Source: Salvia splendens (Eukaryota > Streptophyta > Magnoliopsida > Lamiales > Lamiaceae). Taken from it: a stretch of DNA of 64,000 nt. Position numbers and translations under genes: made by a program. The notes under the pieces were generated by a model, which made no database searches, was not told the origin of the DNA, and worked only from the letters and a program-made list of their open reading frames with translations. Within the stretch, counting starts at the first letter, position 1. Every line of letters begins with the position of its first letter. The stretch covers positions 15,089,197 through 15,153,196 of the forward strand of contig NC_056048.1 in assembly GCF_004379255.2 (NCBI RefSeq). The letters run 5' to 3'. This document shows, in pieces, positions 23,770 through 36,568 of this stretch.

Positions 23770-26340
23770 CTGCAAGTAAGTCCTACAGGTAAGTGTGCTA
23801 AATTTTTATTTAATTTAATTAAGAATCAAATTGGTCTAATTTTTTATCTTCATTCATGTTTCTGAAAGCTAGTACCTGTGGAATCTGTTTAAACCCATGC
23901 CGCAATCTAAATGATCTAGATCTACATTTCTAGGCAGAATATTTAAAATTGTTGAAGATGAGAGTTGCAGATAACTAAAATAAAAATATACCAGGGAGAA
24001 TATGTTTATAACAATAGTTGCAAACCATATCGAGTCATCAGAAAATGCCTAGCGGCATGTAAAGCCAACCTGAACGCGTAGGATTGTTACTTCCGCACGC
24101 GTACTTTGATTTCACCAATTGACAATCAAACTTATTCTTCAAATCTTGCTGAAATTCTTTTATGTGAGATATTTGAAATGGAGAGGGCACAGGGGCAGGC
24201 AAATTTCCATTGATTGATGAATCGGGATCATGAATGTGCCCCGGTTGCCCAACTAGATCAACAACATATTCCCTGCTAAAACACTATTCATTAGAATGGA
24301 TTACTGTACAAAGGTACTTTGTAACTTTCTCATCCTGCGTTTTTTTTCGGAATGATAAAACTTTGGAGTATATTCAAAACAAATATTTTGACATGATATT
24401 TCGCATGACTATGCTTCGTAAGTGTTATGAAGGAGTAGCTTGATATGTTTCAAAACTAAATAATCAAATGTATCCTAGATTCGCATCAACCAAATCAAGC
24501 TCATAACAATATTATCGCTGAAAGCTATTGTTAATTGAAAAACAGTCATGATCTCATGGAGTTCTGTAGATCAATGAGTTCTGTAGCATATATATGCAAA
24601 ACAAACAATCCGACACCAAGAACAAAGAGTCCACAAAATAAAGCACTCATAGAGGAAGTGATGACTGATATTAAGAAACACAAATGAAAACAAGATCTAA
24701 CCTCAGAATCTTCCTTTCATCCTCAATTTTGATGAGGCATGACGATTGATAGTCAGAATCACAATATTTGCAACCTCGATCAATCCGACAAGGCAGACCT
24801 ACATAAATCCGCTAGTTTCGGAAAAGAGAAGTTTTTTTCTCAAAAAACTAAATTAACGAAGATGATTAGCTATCTCACGAAAAAAAAAAAAAAAAAAAAA
24901 GTTTATACAGTACTCCACTTGCTGCCTGCAGAGCACCTCCTTCGTTTTGTATGAGTATTTTATTTACAGATGCTAATAATAAAAATAAGTTGGTTAACCT
25001 TCTTCAGCTCATACATTTTAGGATGGAATAACAAGATCGGTTATATGATACAAAAGATCCAACAAAACTAGGATTACATGAAGCCAACTTCACCTTCGAC
25101 ACTGGACTAAATCCAGGATTCATGTTCACTGAAAACATATTGAATAATCTAGCTAGACCACAAACTGTGTGGTAGAAGTAAATGCATTTTATGCCTTTTG
25201 AGTATGACAAAATTTTGACTTTTAACCAACTTAAAATCTTATAGTTCAACCAATAGACAAACTTCAAATTTCAGCAGCCATTAACTTGGGAAAATGGAGT
25301 TTTCTCTGTATAAAGCACTGATTGTTGAGTTAGTGAAATTTGATGATAAATTATGTACAAGTTAAAATAAGATTAACAGTGAACAGACATATTGACCTTG
25401 AAGAGAATAGCGCGGTGCCTACCGATTGGAAGGACGATGCATTTGTACAAATCCTTAAACCTTTGATCGACCAATTTCCATCCGCGGTGAAGGTCGTATA
25501 TGTATATGAAGTTAATAAGTACCCCAAAGAGAGAGCAACAAGTTTTCCAAGTTCCTCAGCCAAAGTGAGGTTACTCTCAGCAGAGAAATAAATCTCCTGA
25601 GCTTTATCCTCAAGCTCCCTGAGCTGCGAGTCACCGCGACGATCCACCAAAATGACCTCCAACCAAGAATCATTGGGTTCGACACTTGACAGAGCAATCA
25701 ACGACGGCATCCTTGTAGCTTCCTCGACCTCATTGCACATCACCCACATTCACCCCCAATATGTTGTAGAATCCATCCTTTATTTTGTCATTGTATGACA
25801 AGCAACCACTCACCTGAAAGTTGAGACCAAATCAATCAGATTCATACAATTTGATTACTATGAAATGAAGAAAGGCCCCGGGCCATACCCAAAGACGATA
25901 GGAGACGGTGTCCGCATCGGGGAGGGGAGAAGCAGAGGCTCTGTCACAAGGGCGGCCTGTTGAGTAAGGCGTTTCGCAAACATGAGCTGCAGATAGTACC
26001 CTTCTTTATACCTCCGCGCCACCCCATCCGCCTCCTCCTCCGCCTTCCAATTCCCGTCCAAAGAGGTACCGGAAAACAAGCTGCCGGCGTACCTAGTGCT
26101 CCCCTCACTCTGCAGGGGCTCAATCTCATTGCTTTGCAGTAGCCGCTCTTCCTCCTCGACAAATCGGGACGCCTTCTCCTTGTGTCTCTTGTCGGAGAGC
26201 CACTTAACGAAGGCGGCCAGCTGCTTCCCGTGAATCTTGTCGCCATCAACCACCACCTGCTGCTTATTCTCGTGATCACCCGCCGCCAACTTGCGGTCCG
26301 GAAATTGCCGCGGGAAAAAGTAAGTCGTTCGATGCGGCAT

Positions 26341-27052
26341 CTTTTTCTGATGATCACGTGAAGATCAAATCCTCAACAACCTGAAGCTGCACCGAAAACG
26401 ACAGCGTATCGTCATTCGCCGGCGAACGACATCCAAATCACATTTTCATACACACCAAAAATTATAACAATTCAATTGCAAGGCATCGCATCAATTCAAC
26501 AACAATTCAACAATTGCAAACTGATAATCAGAGAACAATAAAGAAGATCGGAAACAAACTTGAATATTGGCGGAAAAGAGGAGGAGGAGGAGGAGGAGAA
26601 ACACACATATCACGCACTAATCAATGAGGAGCATGAAGATAGTAGTATTATAATATTATGTACATGTAGAAGTAGTAGAAAGAGCATTATACATTATGTA
26701 TTTGGTGGAGAGGTCTCAGACTGTTGGGTTTAAGCCGACTATTTTAAGCGCCAACTTGCGCAAACATGAATATTTTTATGGCCTCGGCTAAACTACGCCT
26801 GGGCACTGGATGCGCACCCTGCTTCGCCGTTTGCCACGTACACTTTCCAAAGGACACGTATCTCACTCACTCACTATAGCGTATGTTAGCTAAATCCAGG
26901 AGGTCGCAAGGGGGTCATAAACTAACTGGAAAAGCTACTGTTTCGTGGACTAATACGGCTGGATTTTTATCGCATTGGGAATACAAATTATCATCAATTT
27001 AATACTAGAACTGGTATCCTCAGCGCCGTTGCGCAGCTAACGACATTCGTAG
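26341..27052 (-). promoter_or_regulatory. 5' flank of the kinase gene
   Basis: Region upstream of the ATG at 26,340. A GGAGGAGGA stretch near 26,580 (CT-rich on the gene strand) suggests 5' UTR. GCCACGTAC and GGACACGTAT near 26,833 and 26,853 contain ACGT cores of the G-box/ABRE type. These assignments are weak. Confidence 0.35.
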
Positions 27053-27258
27053 TAAGGCATCTTCAATGGGGGACGTCCGGTCGGACATCCGCGACGGGCG
27101 ACCGGGACGTCCGCCATTGTGGTGTGGCAAGTTGGATACGGACGTCCCGTAAGGACGTCGGATGTCCTCGGACGTGCGGGCGACGGGCGGGCGGACGTCC
27201 GCCATTGTGGCGTGGGTCGGACGCTCGGTATTTATTTATTTTTATTTTTTTTAAACTC

Positions 27259-27266
27259 TATATATA
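27259..27266 (+). promoter_or_regulatory. TATA box of the composite element's ORF1
   Basis: TATATATA 84 bp upstream of the ATG at 27,350, followed by a leader with CATTTCATTCG, as in other PIF ORF1 leaders. Confidence 0.5.
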
Positions 27267-28088
27267 CGACTCATTGAACTTCATTTCATTCGCACTACTT
27301 GTGTTAACAAATTTCTCTCTTCTTTTACTACAAATTTCATTTCTACTAAATGGAGAACGACAGAAACTCCCCCGCCACGAGCGAGTCGCAAACTCCGACG
27401 TTTCCCGCCGAACTGGAGGGAAACTCTAGCGGAAATGCGACAACGGTTCCGGCAATGTCGGGGATGGGTGGAATGGGTAGGATGGGTGGTATGGGTGGGA
27501 TGAGTGGTATGATGTCCCCTTACTGCAATATGTACAATTGGATGGGTGGGATGGGTGGTATGGGTGGTATGATGCCCAGGGCAGCGGGGATGGGGGGCAT
27601 GACCCCAAATATGATTTGGATGGGGATGGGGGCATGACCCCAAATATGATGGGGATGGGTGGGATGATGCCGGGGATGATGTCGGGGATAATGCCGGGGA
27701 TGATGCCGGGGATGATGCAGACCATGCCTGAACCACTAGCGGACGATGTCTCTCGGCCGATTATCGATATGTTGTCTACTGATACCCCCTCCAGTTTTGT
27801 TCCGCAGACTCAGTTCACCTGCCTGGAAACTTTCTCTTTTGAGGAGTTGGGGCTATCTCCAGTCAGGGAGACTCCCGATGATGTGGGGACAGCGGCAAGG
27901 GGCAAGGCCAAGGGCCGTGGCAGGGGCAAGGGCAAGGGGAAAGGCACGGGCTCTTCCTCGCGAACGGTGGCTGAGGAGGGGGATGATGAGGAGACGGGAA
28001 AGAGGACGGTCTGGAGCGTGTGGGAAAGCGTCGCGCTTTCGAAGGCTTGGGTTTCAATAGTCGAGGATCCCTATGTCTGTGCTAACCA

Positions 28089-29877
28089 TGTCACGATCGC
28101 CCATACTAGGGGTGTTGCAACCGAGGCGATCGTGACCAAGGGACAAACATTAAGAATAACATTTAAGGATAACAGTTCATAAGAAAGGCTCAATTAGCTT
28201 AAAAGGAATATATATATCAGAGTGCAAACTCGACTTTAGCTCCAAACAAATGGGAAAAGCTCGAATAAAATCAGAGTGTCTTTTCAACAATCAGCAACTC
28301 GAGATAAAATTATCCGAACAACACTTGGCGGAAGCATTCGAGAGTAGAATACTATTATGTATGAAGACATAATATATTCAGAAAGTTTTATTTACAATCT
28401 TCTTCACTTTCATGCTCAACACCCACCGCGCTCGTCACCGCTCAACCTGCACATAGAGAAAACATATGCAGGGCTGAGTACTTGGTGTACTCAGTGGACA
28501 CGTGCCAAAATATATTTTATAAAAACAGATTTTGTCAAGCCACTCTCTGAGTGAACTCGGGATTTTAGGAAAAGTCCGAGAACACTAAACATTTTTCTTT
28601 TCCTTTTTCAAAAGCGATCTTTCGATCTATTTTCCTGGAACATATGCCGTATCTGACAAACCCGATTTCACTATCTCTTGTTCATTCATCAGTCCATTCA
28701 TCGTTCCTTTCATCATTCATCATATCTTAACATTCAAGTGCCGGGGAAGTGGTTACCCCCCACGGTCTCCCATCAATCCATTCCATTCATCGTTGCAGTC
28801 AGATAGGCATAGTTCTAAAACAAAATATGGCTTGACATAATCTTTTCAACTTTATTTTCCTCAAAACGTTTTTGAAACATAAATCATTTTTTGTTCCGTC
28901 AAGATCGAGCATCATCTCATATCACATCAACAAGTCGAGCAAATCACAAATCACTACAAACACATATATCACATAACATCACTTTCACCTTAATTATTTC
29001 ACTTTAAGCACATAATCACATCAACATCGAATAAAAATTAATAATACTCGCAATCTCAGTTAAAAGGAATTTCGTCACATAAAATGATGCTCGAATCAAA
29101 ATATTAAAACTAAAGTTCTTGAAAACACTTTAGTTCGAAAGCCCACGTGAAATACTTTTCGTAAAAACTGTAACTTTAACAGAAAGCCCACGAAAAACAT
29201 AGTTAGAAAGCCCTACCTCGTTCGTTTAAAGCCTTCACGCCGTGCTCCTCTCTTTCTCCTCTCGGTCGAAGGTAAGGTTGCACTTCCCTCGATCAAAACG
29301 CAGCGCCGCCACTGCTGCGGGTCCGCCTCAGCCACCGTCGCCGAGGATCTCCCCCAGCCGCCTACGCTGTTCCCGACAGGTAGGTGGTCGGAAATTCGTT
29401 CCTCCATCCCCTCTCTCTTCTCTCTCTCGGATTTCTCAATTCTTTGGTAGTAAAGTAAAGGATTTGAAGTGGAGGGAGGTTGTATTTATAGAAAAGAAAA
29501 TTTTCATAAAAGACAAAAATTCACGTCTTTTCGTTTCGATGCGACGAGTAATTAATGCGGCCGTCGTTGGAAAACGTGCCTGATGCGACGTGGTTCTTAT
29601 CCAACTTTTCGTCTTGATGTGATGCGGTTCTTATCCAACTTTTCGTCTTGATTTGTTGTTGAAAGTGTATTTGATACGTGGTTTATTCTTTCGTGTAGGT
29701 ATCATTTTGGGCTCGTAACAATTGGGTTTCAAATTGGGCTACGAAAGAATAATTGTTTGGCCCCAAACGTGAAATACTTCTCTCGATAAAAGAAACAAGG
29801 TCGAAAAATTTTCAAGTGCACAAACGACGGTCCTTTCAAGAACACAATAAAAAGGTAGAAAAAGTCGGGGTGTTACA
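28089..29877 (-). repeat. Gypsy LTR 1
   Basis: 1,789 bp, closely similar to 31,166-32,959. Contains GTGCCGGGGAAGTGGTTACC, a word that in variant form also occurs in the LTR at 52,226. Confidence 0.9.
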
Positions 29878-30504
29878 ATCTACCCATCTTACAAAAAAAT
29901 TTCGTCCCGAAATTTCTTACGTCCTTCGAATGGTTCGCACTTAGCTTGCTTCAAAGTTTCACACAATTCCAAGAAAAGGTTCATGGTCCATCGGCCTCCA
30001 TTCGCACTCTTGATCTCCTTGCCTCGTCGTGACTTGACAAATTAGGGGTTCACCCCAAACTTTCAGATTCTCGTTCGTTTTCATCGCTCGGAAAAACGAT
30101 AAATTATCTCAACTTAAAACTACGGTTCGCGCGTATTCAATCTAGCCTACAACATAAGCACTTTATGTTCACAACATACCTCATCATCATAGATCAGCAA
30201 ATATCACATTTAAAGTCATTCATACTTCAAATAACAAGTATAATACACAACATTTACCTTCCCAAAACACAACCCTTTCACATTTCACATCTACTTTCAA
30301 AATAAATATTTTCTTCAAAACTCACACTTTTCTCAAAAATTTCACATAAAAAAATATATTACCTCTTTCTTGGTTGAGCGTGGCGAAGCGGGTTGTTGAG
30401 CCTTCCAAATTTAACCTTATTTTAGTCTAGCGAATCGAATCTAGACTAAGAATGAAAAAGACTCTCGGGTCCAGAGCGGAAAGAAAAATTGCTCTGATAC
30501 CATT
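29878..30504 (-). other. Gypsy internal remnant
   Basis: 627 bp between polypurine-side sequence (ATCTACCCATCTT) and primer site. No gag or pol reading frame can be recognised, so it is a deletion or non-autonomous derivative. Confidence 0.75.
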
Positions 30505-31165
30505 CTGTCACGACCGCCCATACTAGGGGTGTTACAAACGAGGCGATCGTGACCAAGGGACAAACATTAAGAATAGCATTTAAGGATAACAGTTCATAAG
30601 AAAGGCTCAATTAGCTTAAAAGGAATATATATATATCAGAGTGTATGATACACAGAGTGCAAACTCGACTTTAGCTCCAAACAAATGGGAAAAGCTCGAA
30701 TAAAATCAGAGTGTCTTTTCAACAATCAGCAACTCGAGATAAAATTATCTGAACAACACTTGGCGGAAGCATTCGAGAGTAGAATACTATTATGTATGAA
30801 GACATAATATATTCAGAAAGTTTTATTTACAATCTTCTTCACTTTCAGGCTCAACACCAATCGCGCTCGTCACTGCTCAACCTGCACATAGAGAAAACAT
30901 ATGCAGGGCTGAGTACTTAGTGTACTCAGTGGACACGTGCCAAAATATATTTTATAAAAACAGATTTTGTCAAGCCACTCTTTGAGTGAACTCGGGATTT
31001 TAGGAAAAGTCCGAGAACACTAAACATTTTTCATTTCCTTTTTCAAAAGCGATCTTTCGATCTATTTTCCTGGAACATATGTCGTATCTGACAACCCGAT
31101 TTCACTATCTCTTGCTCATTCATCAGTCCATTCATCATTCATCGTTCCTTTCATCATTCGATATC
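30505..31165 (-). repeat. Gypsy LTR 2, truncated
   Basis: 661 bp starting TGTCACGACC and matching the first part of LTR 1. It stops at CATCATTCGATATC, where LTR 3 begins. Confidence 0.87.
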
Positions 31166-32959
31166 TGTCACGCCCGCCCACCCCAGGGGTGTTACAATCG
31201 AAGCGATCGTGACCAAGGGACAAACATTAAGAATAGCATTTAAGGATAACAGTTCATAAGAAAGGCTCAATTATCTTAAAAGAATAATATATCTCCAAAC
31301 AAATGGGAAAAGCTCGGATAAAATCAGAGTGTCTTTTCAACAATCAGCAACTCGAGATAAAATTATCTCAACAATACTTGGCGGAAGCATTCGAGAGTAG
31401 AATACTATTATGTATGAAGACATAATATATTCAGAAAGTTTTATTTACAATCTTCTTCTCTTTCATGCTCAACACCCACCGCGCTCGTCACCGCTCAACC
31501 TGCACATAGAGAAAACATATGCAGGGCTGAGTACTTGGTGTACTCAGTGGACACGTGCCAAAATATATTTTATAAAAACAAATTTTTGTCAAGCGTTTCT
31601 TTGAGTGAACTCGGGATTTTAGGAAAAGTCCGAGAACACTAAACATTTTTTCTTTTCCTTTTTCAAAAGCGATCTTTCGATCTATTTTCCTGGAACATAT
31701 GTTGTATCTGACAAACACGATTTCACTATCTCTTGTTCATTCATCAGTCCATTCATCATTCATCGTTCCTTTCATCATTCATCATATCTTAACATTCATG
31801 TGCCGGGGAAGTGGTTACCTCCCACGGTCTCCCATCAATCCATTCCATTCATCGTTGCAGTCAGATAGGCATAGTTCCAAAACAAAATATGGCTTGACAT
31901 AATCTTTTCAACTTTATTTTCCTCAAAACGTTTTTGAAACATAAATCATTTTTTGTTCCGTCAAGATCGAGCATCATCTCATATCACATCAACAAGTCGA
32001 GCAAATCACAAATCACTCGATAAATCAACACATATATCACATAACATCACTTTCACCTTAATTATTTCACTTTAAGCACATAATCACATCAACATCTAAT
32101 AAAAATTAATAATACTCGCAATCTCAGTTAAAAGGAATTTCGTCACATAAAATGATGCTCGAATCAAAAATATTAAAACTAAAGCTCTTGAAAACACTTT
32201 AGTTCGAAAGCCCACGTGAAATACTTTTCGTAAAAACTGTAACTTTAACAGAAAGCCTACGAAAAACTTAGTTAGAAAGCCCTACCTCGTTCGTTTAAAG
32301 CCTTCACGCCGTGCTCCTCTCTTTCTCCTCTCGGTCGAAGGTAAGGCTGCACTTCCCTCGATCAAAACGCAGCGCCGCCACCGCTGCGGGTCCGCCGTCG
32401 TCGCGGATCCGCCTCAGCCACCGTTGCCGAGGATCTCCCCCAGCCACCGACGCCGTTCTCGACAGGTAGGTGGTCGGAAATTCGTTCCTCTATCCCCTCC
32501 CTCTTCTCTCTCGGATTTCTCAATTCTTTGGTAGTGAAGTAAAGGATTTGAAATGGAGGGAGGTTGTATTTATAGAAAAAAAAATTCATAAAAGACAAAA
32601 ATTCACGTCTTTTTGTTTCAATGCGACGAGTAATTAATGCGGCCGTCATTGGAAAACGTGCCTGATGCGACGTGGTTCTTATCCAACTTTTCGTCTTGAT
32701 GTGACGCGGTTCTTATCCAACTTTTCATCTTGATTTGTTGTTGAAAGTGTATTTGATACGTGGTCTATTCTTTCGTGTAGGTATCATTTTGGGCTCGTAA
32801 CAATTGGGTTTCAAATTGGGCTAGGAAAGAATAATTGTTTAGCCCCAAAAGAGAAATACTTCTCTGGATAAAAGAAACAAGGTCGAAAAATTTTCAAGTG
32901 CACAAACGACGGTCCTTTCAAGAACACAATAAAAAGGTAGAAAAAGTCGGGGTGTTACA
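31166..32959 (-). repeat. Gypsy LTR 3
   Basis: 1,794 bp starting TGTCACGCCC and ending GGGGTGTTACA, directly followed by the AACCA duplication. Confidence 0.9.
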
Positions 32960-34026
32960 AACCAGCATATTGACAGACTGTGGCATCGCGTCGCTGATGC
33001 CTACCTCACACACAAACCGGCTGGGGCGAAGTGTCGCGTTCCCGAACAATGCCGGAAACAGTGGGAGCGGTTGAGGCCTAAGCTTAGTCGATTTGCCGGC
33101 CTCTACCAAAACAATCTCCGCCAGGCAACCATCGGTATGTCCGAGGAGGATGTGAAGAACCGTGCCCTGGCGCAGTACCCCGACAGATCTTTGAACTTCA
33201 AAGATTTCAACCAGTGGGAGTCCTATCTCGTGGTGAAGGATTCCCAAAAGTTTTGTGGGGGTGTCGAATCGGGCTGGCAGAAGCGGACGAAGATCAACGC
33301 TTCCGGTGAATACAACAGCAGTGCTGGTTCGTACGAGCTCCCAGAAGTCGAGGAAGTGTCCCCGCTACCTCAATCAGACTCCCGCCGGCGTCGTCGCCCG
33401 ATTGGGCAAAAGGCTGCGCAGCGGAAGGCTAGGGGAAGCAGCAGCGGGTTGTTCGAGGTCCAATCGGAGGCCCCTGCTCCCCCAGAAGAGTACGACTATC
33501 TCGCCCGCGCGCAGATAACGACTAGCTTGGTCCGGACCATGCATAGGTGGCATAGCACGACAGATCCTGTGTACAAAAGGATGTTGAAAGATGTCATTGA
33601 TGGATGTCGGCGCGATTTGGGGATGCCACCCATTGGAGATGATGGCGCCGAGATTAGCGGCGGGGACGAAGGGGGCGGCACGGACGACGAGCAGTGAGCC
33701 GAGTCAAAAATTTTATTATGTAATTTTTTCTTTTTTATTATGTAATTTTTTTTCTTATTTTTATGTAATTTTTTTTAATTAAGCATTTGCAATTTTCCCG
33801 TATTCCGTGTCAAAATTACCGTACCGACCGTGTCATACCGCATACCGTACCGGAAATTACGGTATGACAAAATTCCATACCGATACCATACCGAATTTCC
33901 GGTATACCGGAATTCCGGTATACCAGAAATTCGGTATGATAATTTTTGATACCGTTACCATACCGTAATAACGGTATGCGGTATGGTAACGGTATACCGT
34001 AGATTAGAAAATTCTATTTTTTAAAC

Positions 34027-34074
<48 letters not shown>

Positions 34075-34502
34075 CATATTTATGAAAAATGAACTATATT
34101 TATGAAAAAACATTTAAAATAATTATAATGATTAGAAGTTTCAAAATATCTTTATATTTTTTCGTATTGTTATTTAGCAATTCGCATATTGCATGAAACA
34201 AAGCACTAAGTCAGATAAATGTAAAATGAATCCTATGTATTTTTGTTATATTTCAAGAGTAGATGTGAAGAAGTTTAAGGAAAAACTAATCAAAATTAAA
34301 AGTATTATAAGTTCCAAATTCAAATATAATAAATACTACTACATAATCTATTTGGAAATAGACATCTGTACAATATGTTTCATGTCCGTCATTTTTTCAT
34401 TTGCTAATTCAAAACCCACCATAAACCCCACAGAGCTAATTAACATATTTAATATATATATAAATATATATTCAAAACCCACCATTAACATATTTAATAT
34501 TA

Positions 34503-34548
<46 letters not shown>

Positions 34549-34796
34549 TAGTGATCAATGTATAACTAATCTTAAGTGTATAACTAGAGAACAAATCTCA
34601 GCCACACATCTTAATGGAACAAATATTATTTATTTTAATTATAGAAAATATGCTGAGGGTAATTTTGGAAATTACAATATGAAATTTAAATCTGCGTACA
34701 ATTACACTGTTTCCTTAATTTGAACTACAGGGAATTGCTTCAAAACCTATACAAAGTGAACGCGAACAATTAAACGAAGAGAAATCGAAGAAGCAG

Positions 34797-35048
34797 AACC
34801 TCAGATATGGTATTGACGTAGCTAACATCAGCAGCTACACCAGGCGTTCCGGCGATATCATAGTGTGAGAGGTGTAAAACCATCGGATTCAGCTTCATTA
34901 AAAGAGATGGCGTCAGTCCGATCCCTCCGGCGGCGCCCAAAATCGCTACCTTCCATTGTTGCCCCGGCGGCGAAGCGAAGGCACGAATCGACATGTACGA
35001 CGCTGCCGCGCTCCTCCGGAGAGCCCATCTCAACAAGACGGTCGTCAT
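34797..35048 (-). pseudogene. Captured exon 1 of mitochondrial malate dehydrogenase
   Basis: Starts [13 protein letters not shown], an amphipathic basic presequence of the mitochondrial type, followed by the NAD-binding Rossmann start [12 protein letters not shown], then SLLMKLNP and [14 protein letters not shown], and ends at a GAG|GT donor. This is the first exon of plant mitochondrial NAD-malate dehydrogenase, a TCA-cycle enzyme. Substitutions after GAAGGIG (LTP for the usual QPL or QPLA) and elsewhere show decay. The similarity seems to include some 5' UTR (to about 35,190). The rest of the gene is absent. Confidence 0.88.
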
Positions 35049-35369
35049 TGTTAATTTTCGTTTATGTAAATATGAGCTTGAAAGTGTGTGCGTAGTGTTT
35101 GTATGATTATGAGAAGCGGTCAGTGTATGATTGCCTTTCTCGATACCACCTCGCCCCTCAACATGCTCCCTTTGATGTTTTCCTTGTCGCATTGCAGTCG
35201 CAGAGAGAGAGAGAGAGAGTCCTCCTTATCATCTCCTTTTAATAAACTTTTGCCATCAATATTCAATTAATCTCATATTGCATTCTAAAAAGAAAAGATG
35301 AAGAAGATAAAGATTGGAGATGATAATCCACAAATCCGAATCGGTGAAAAAAAAAGAAATATTAGCGTG

Positions 35370-36385
35370 ATTTTACTTCACTCTTGTTCACAAAACACTT
35401 CACTCTTGTTCAGAAAACACTTCACTCTTGTTCACAAAACACATCACTCTTATTCTGATTTTACTTCACTCTTGTTCACAAAACACATCACTCTTATTCT
35501 GATTTTACTTCACTCTTGTTCACAAAACACATCACTCTTATTCTGATTTTACTTCACTCTTGTTCACAAAACACTTCACTCTTGTTCAGAAAACACTTCA
35601 CTCTTGTTCACAAAACACATCACTCTTATTCTGATTTTACTTCACTCTTGTTCACAAAACACATCACTCTTATTCTGATTTTACTTCACTCTTGTTCACA
35701 AAACACATCACTCTTATTCTGATTTTACTTCACTCTTGTTCAGAAAACACTTCACTCTTGTTCACAAAACACATCACTCTTATTCTGATTTTACTTCACT
35801 CTTGTTCACAAAACACATCAATCTTATTCTGATTTTACTTCACTCTTGTTCACAAAACACATCACTCTTATTCTGATTTTACTTCACTCTTGTTCACAAA
35901 ACACATCACTCTTATTCTGATTTTACTTCACTCTTGTTCACAAAACACATCACTCTTATTCTGATTTTACTTCACTCTTGTTCACAAAACACATCACTCT
36001 TATTCTGATTTTACTTCACTCTTGTTCACAAAACACATCACTCTTATTCTGATTTTACTTCACTCTTGTTCACAAAACACTTCACTCTTGTTCAGAAAGC
36101 ACTTCACTCTTGTTTACAAAACACATCACTCTTATTCCGATTTTACTTCACTCTTGTTTACAAAACAAATCACTCTTTTACTTCACTCTTGTTTACAAAA
36201 CACATCACTCTTATTGTTAATTTACTTCACTCTTGTTTACAAAACACGTCACTCTTATTGTGATTTTACTTCACTCTTGTTTACAAAACACATCACTCTT
36301 ATTCTGATTTTACTTCACTCTTGTTTACAAATTACATCACTCTTATTTTTATTTTACTTCACTCTTGTTTACAAAACACAAAGAA
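35370..36385. repeat. 44-bp minisatellite in element C
   Basis: About 23 copies of a 44-bp unit made of TTCACTCTTGTTCACAAAAC and ACATCACTCTTATTCTGATTT. Variants lacking the second half occur at both ends. Open frames across it (FTKHITLIL) are repeat artefacts. Confidence 0.92.
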
Positions 36386-36568
36386 CAACACATAAATATG
36401 AAGTGATCTAATTCCAAACTCAAGCACCATCAAGATTCAACAAATCAAATTCTCATAATAGTAGTGATAAAAAATATATGCCAGTGCAGCAAACACAAAA
36501 TTGAAGCAAATTAAGTGCATTATTTAGCAACAATTATCCAAAACTGAAACTCTAATCAACAAAAATTA

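Larger units (their letters stand above)
19886..26340 (-). pseudogene. Raf-like MAPKKK, EDR1/CTR1 family (At4g24480-like), N-terminal half frame-disrupted
   Basis: Fourteen exons on the minus strand: 26,340-25,889; 25,813-25,397; 24,818-24,702; 24,272-24,070; 23,769-23,386; 23,305-23,265; 23,125-23,057; 21,978-21,878; 21,782-21,698; 21,510-21,412; 21,334-21,266; 21,123-20,992; 20,288-20,194; 20,117-19,886. The N-terminus MPHRTTYFFPRQFPDR and the EDR1-type regulatory domain (SGCLSYNDK, DRRGDSQLRELEDKAQEIY, RGCKYC) identify the family. Breaks: a one-base shift near 25,918, a small deletion near 25,750, altered sequence near 25,500 and missing codons near 25,430, a one-base insertion near 24,805, and an acceptor reading CCG before exon 3. 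It could instead be a live gene with assembly indels. Confidence 0.85.
28089..32959 (-). mobile_element. Gypsy-type LTR cluster (LTR, short internal, partial LTR, LTR)
   Basis: Target duplication AACCA at 28,084-28,088 and 32,960-32,964. Order: complete LTR 28,089-29,877; internal region 29,878-30,504; partial LTR 30,505-31,165; complete LTR 31,166-32,959. LTR tips are TGTCACG and TGTTACA. A primer site (TGGTATCAGAGC on the minus strand, about 30,490-30,501) and a CGGGACGAAATTT-type region beside the other LTR fix a minus orientation. The tips and the GGGACGAAATTT word are typical of the Tekay/Del group of chromoviruses. The 627-bp internal region encodes no gag or pol. Confidence 0.88.
27350..33697 (+). 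pseudogene. PIF/Harbinger ORF1 (Myb/SANT-like) split by Gypsy LTRs
   Basis: The N-terminal part (27,350-28,088) has a Met/Gly-rich repeat (GMGGM units), a one-base shift in a G run near 27,625, a basic linker and the start of the SANT region (VWESVALSKAWVSIVEDP). The Gypsy insertion follows. After it, from 32,960, the frame continues exactly (RLWHRVADAYLTHKP, CRKQWERLRPKLSRFAGLYQ) to a stop at 33,697, with a basic NAM-associated-like C-terminus. Apart from the G-run shift and the insertion, no other stop is seen, so this ORF was probably functional until recently. Its presumed role is binding element DNA as partner of a PIF transposase. Confidence 0.88.

Noticed and set aside
25340..25591. 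Plus-strand 83-codon ORF
   Set aside because: Antisense shadow of kinase exon 2.
34193..34723. 176-codon AT-rich plus-strand ORF
   Set aside because: Runs from hAT interior through a (TA)n tract into element C, with low-complexity Ile/Tyr/Asn composition. It is not a gene.
35298..36411. Open frames FTKHITLIL... as a repeat protein
   Set aside because: Readings of a 44-bp minisatellite. The unit is not a multiple of three, so frames drift.
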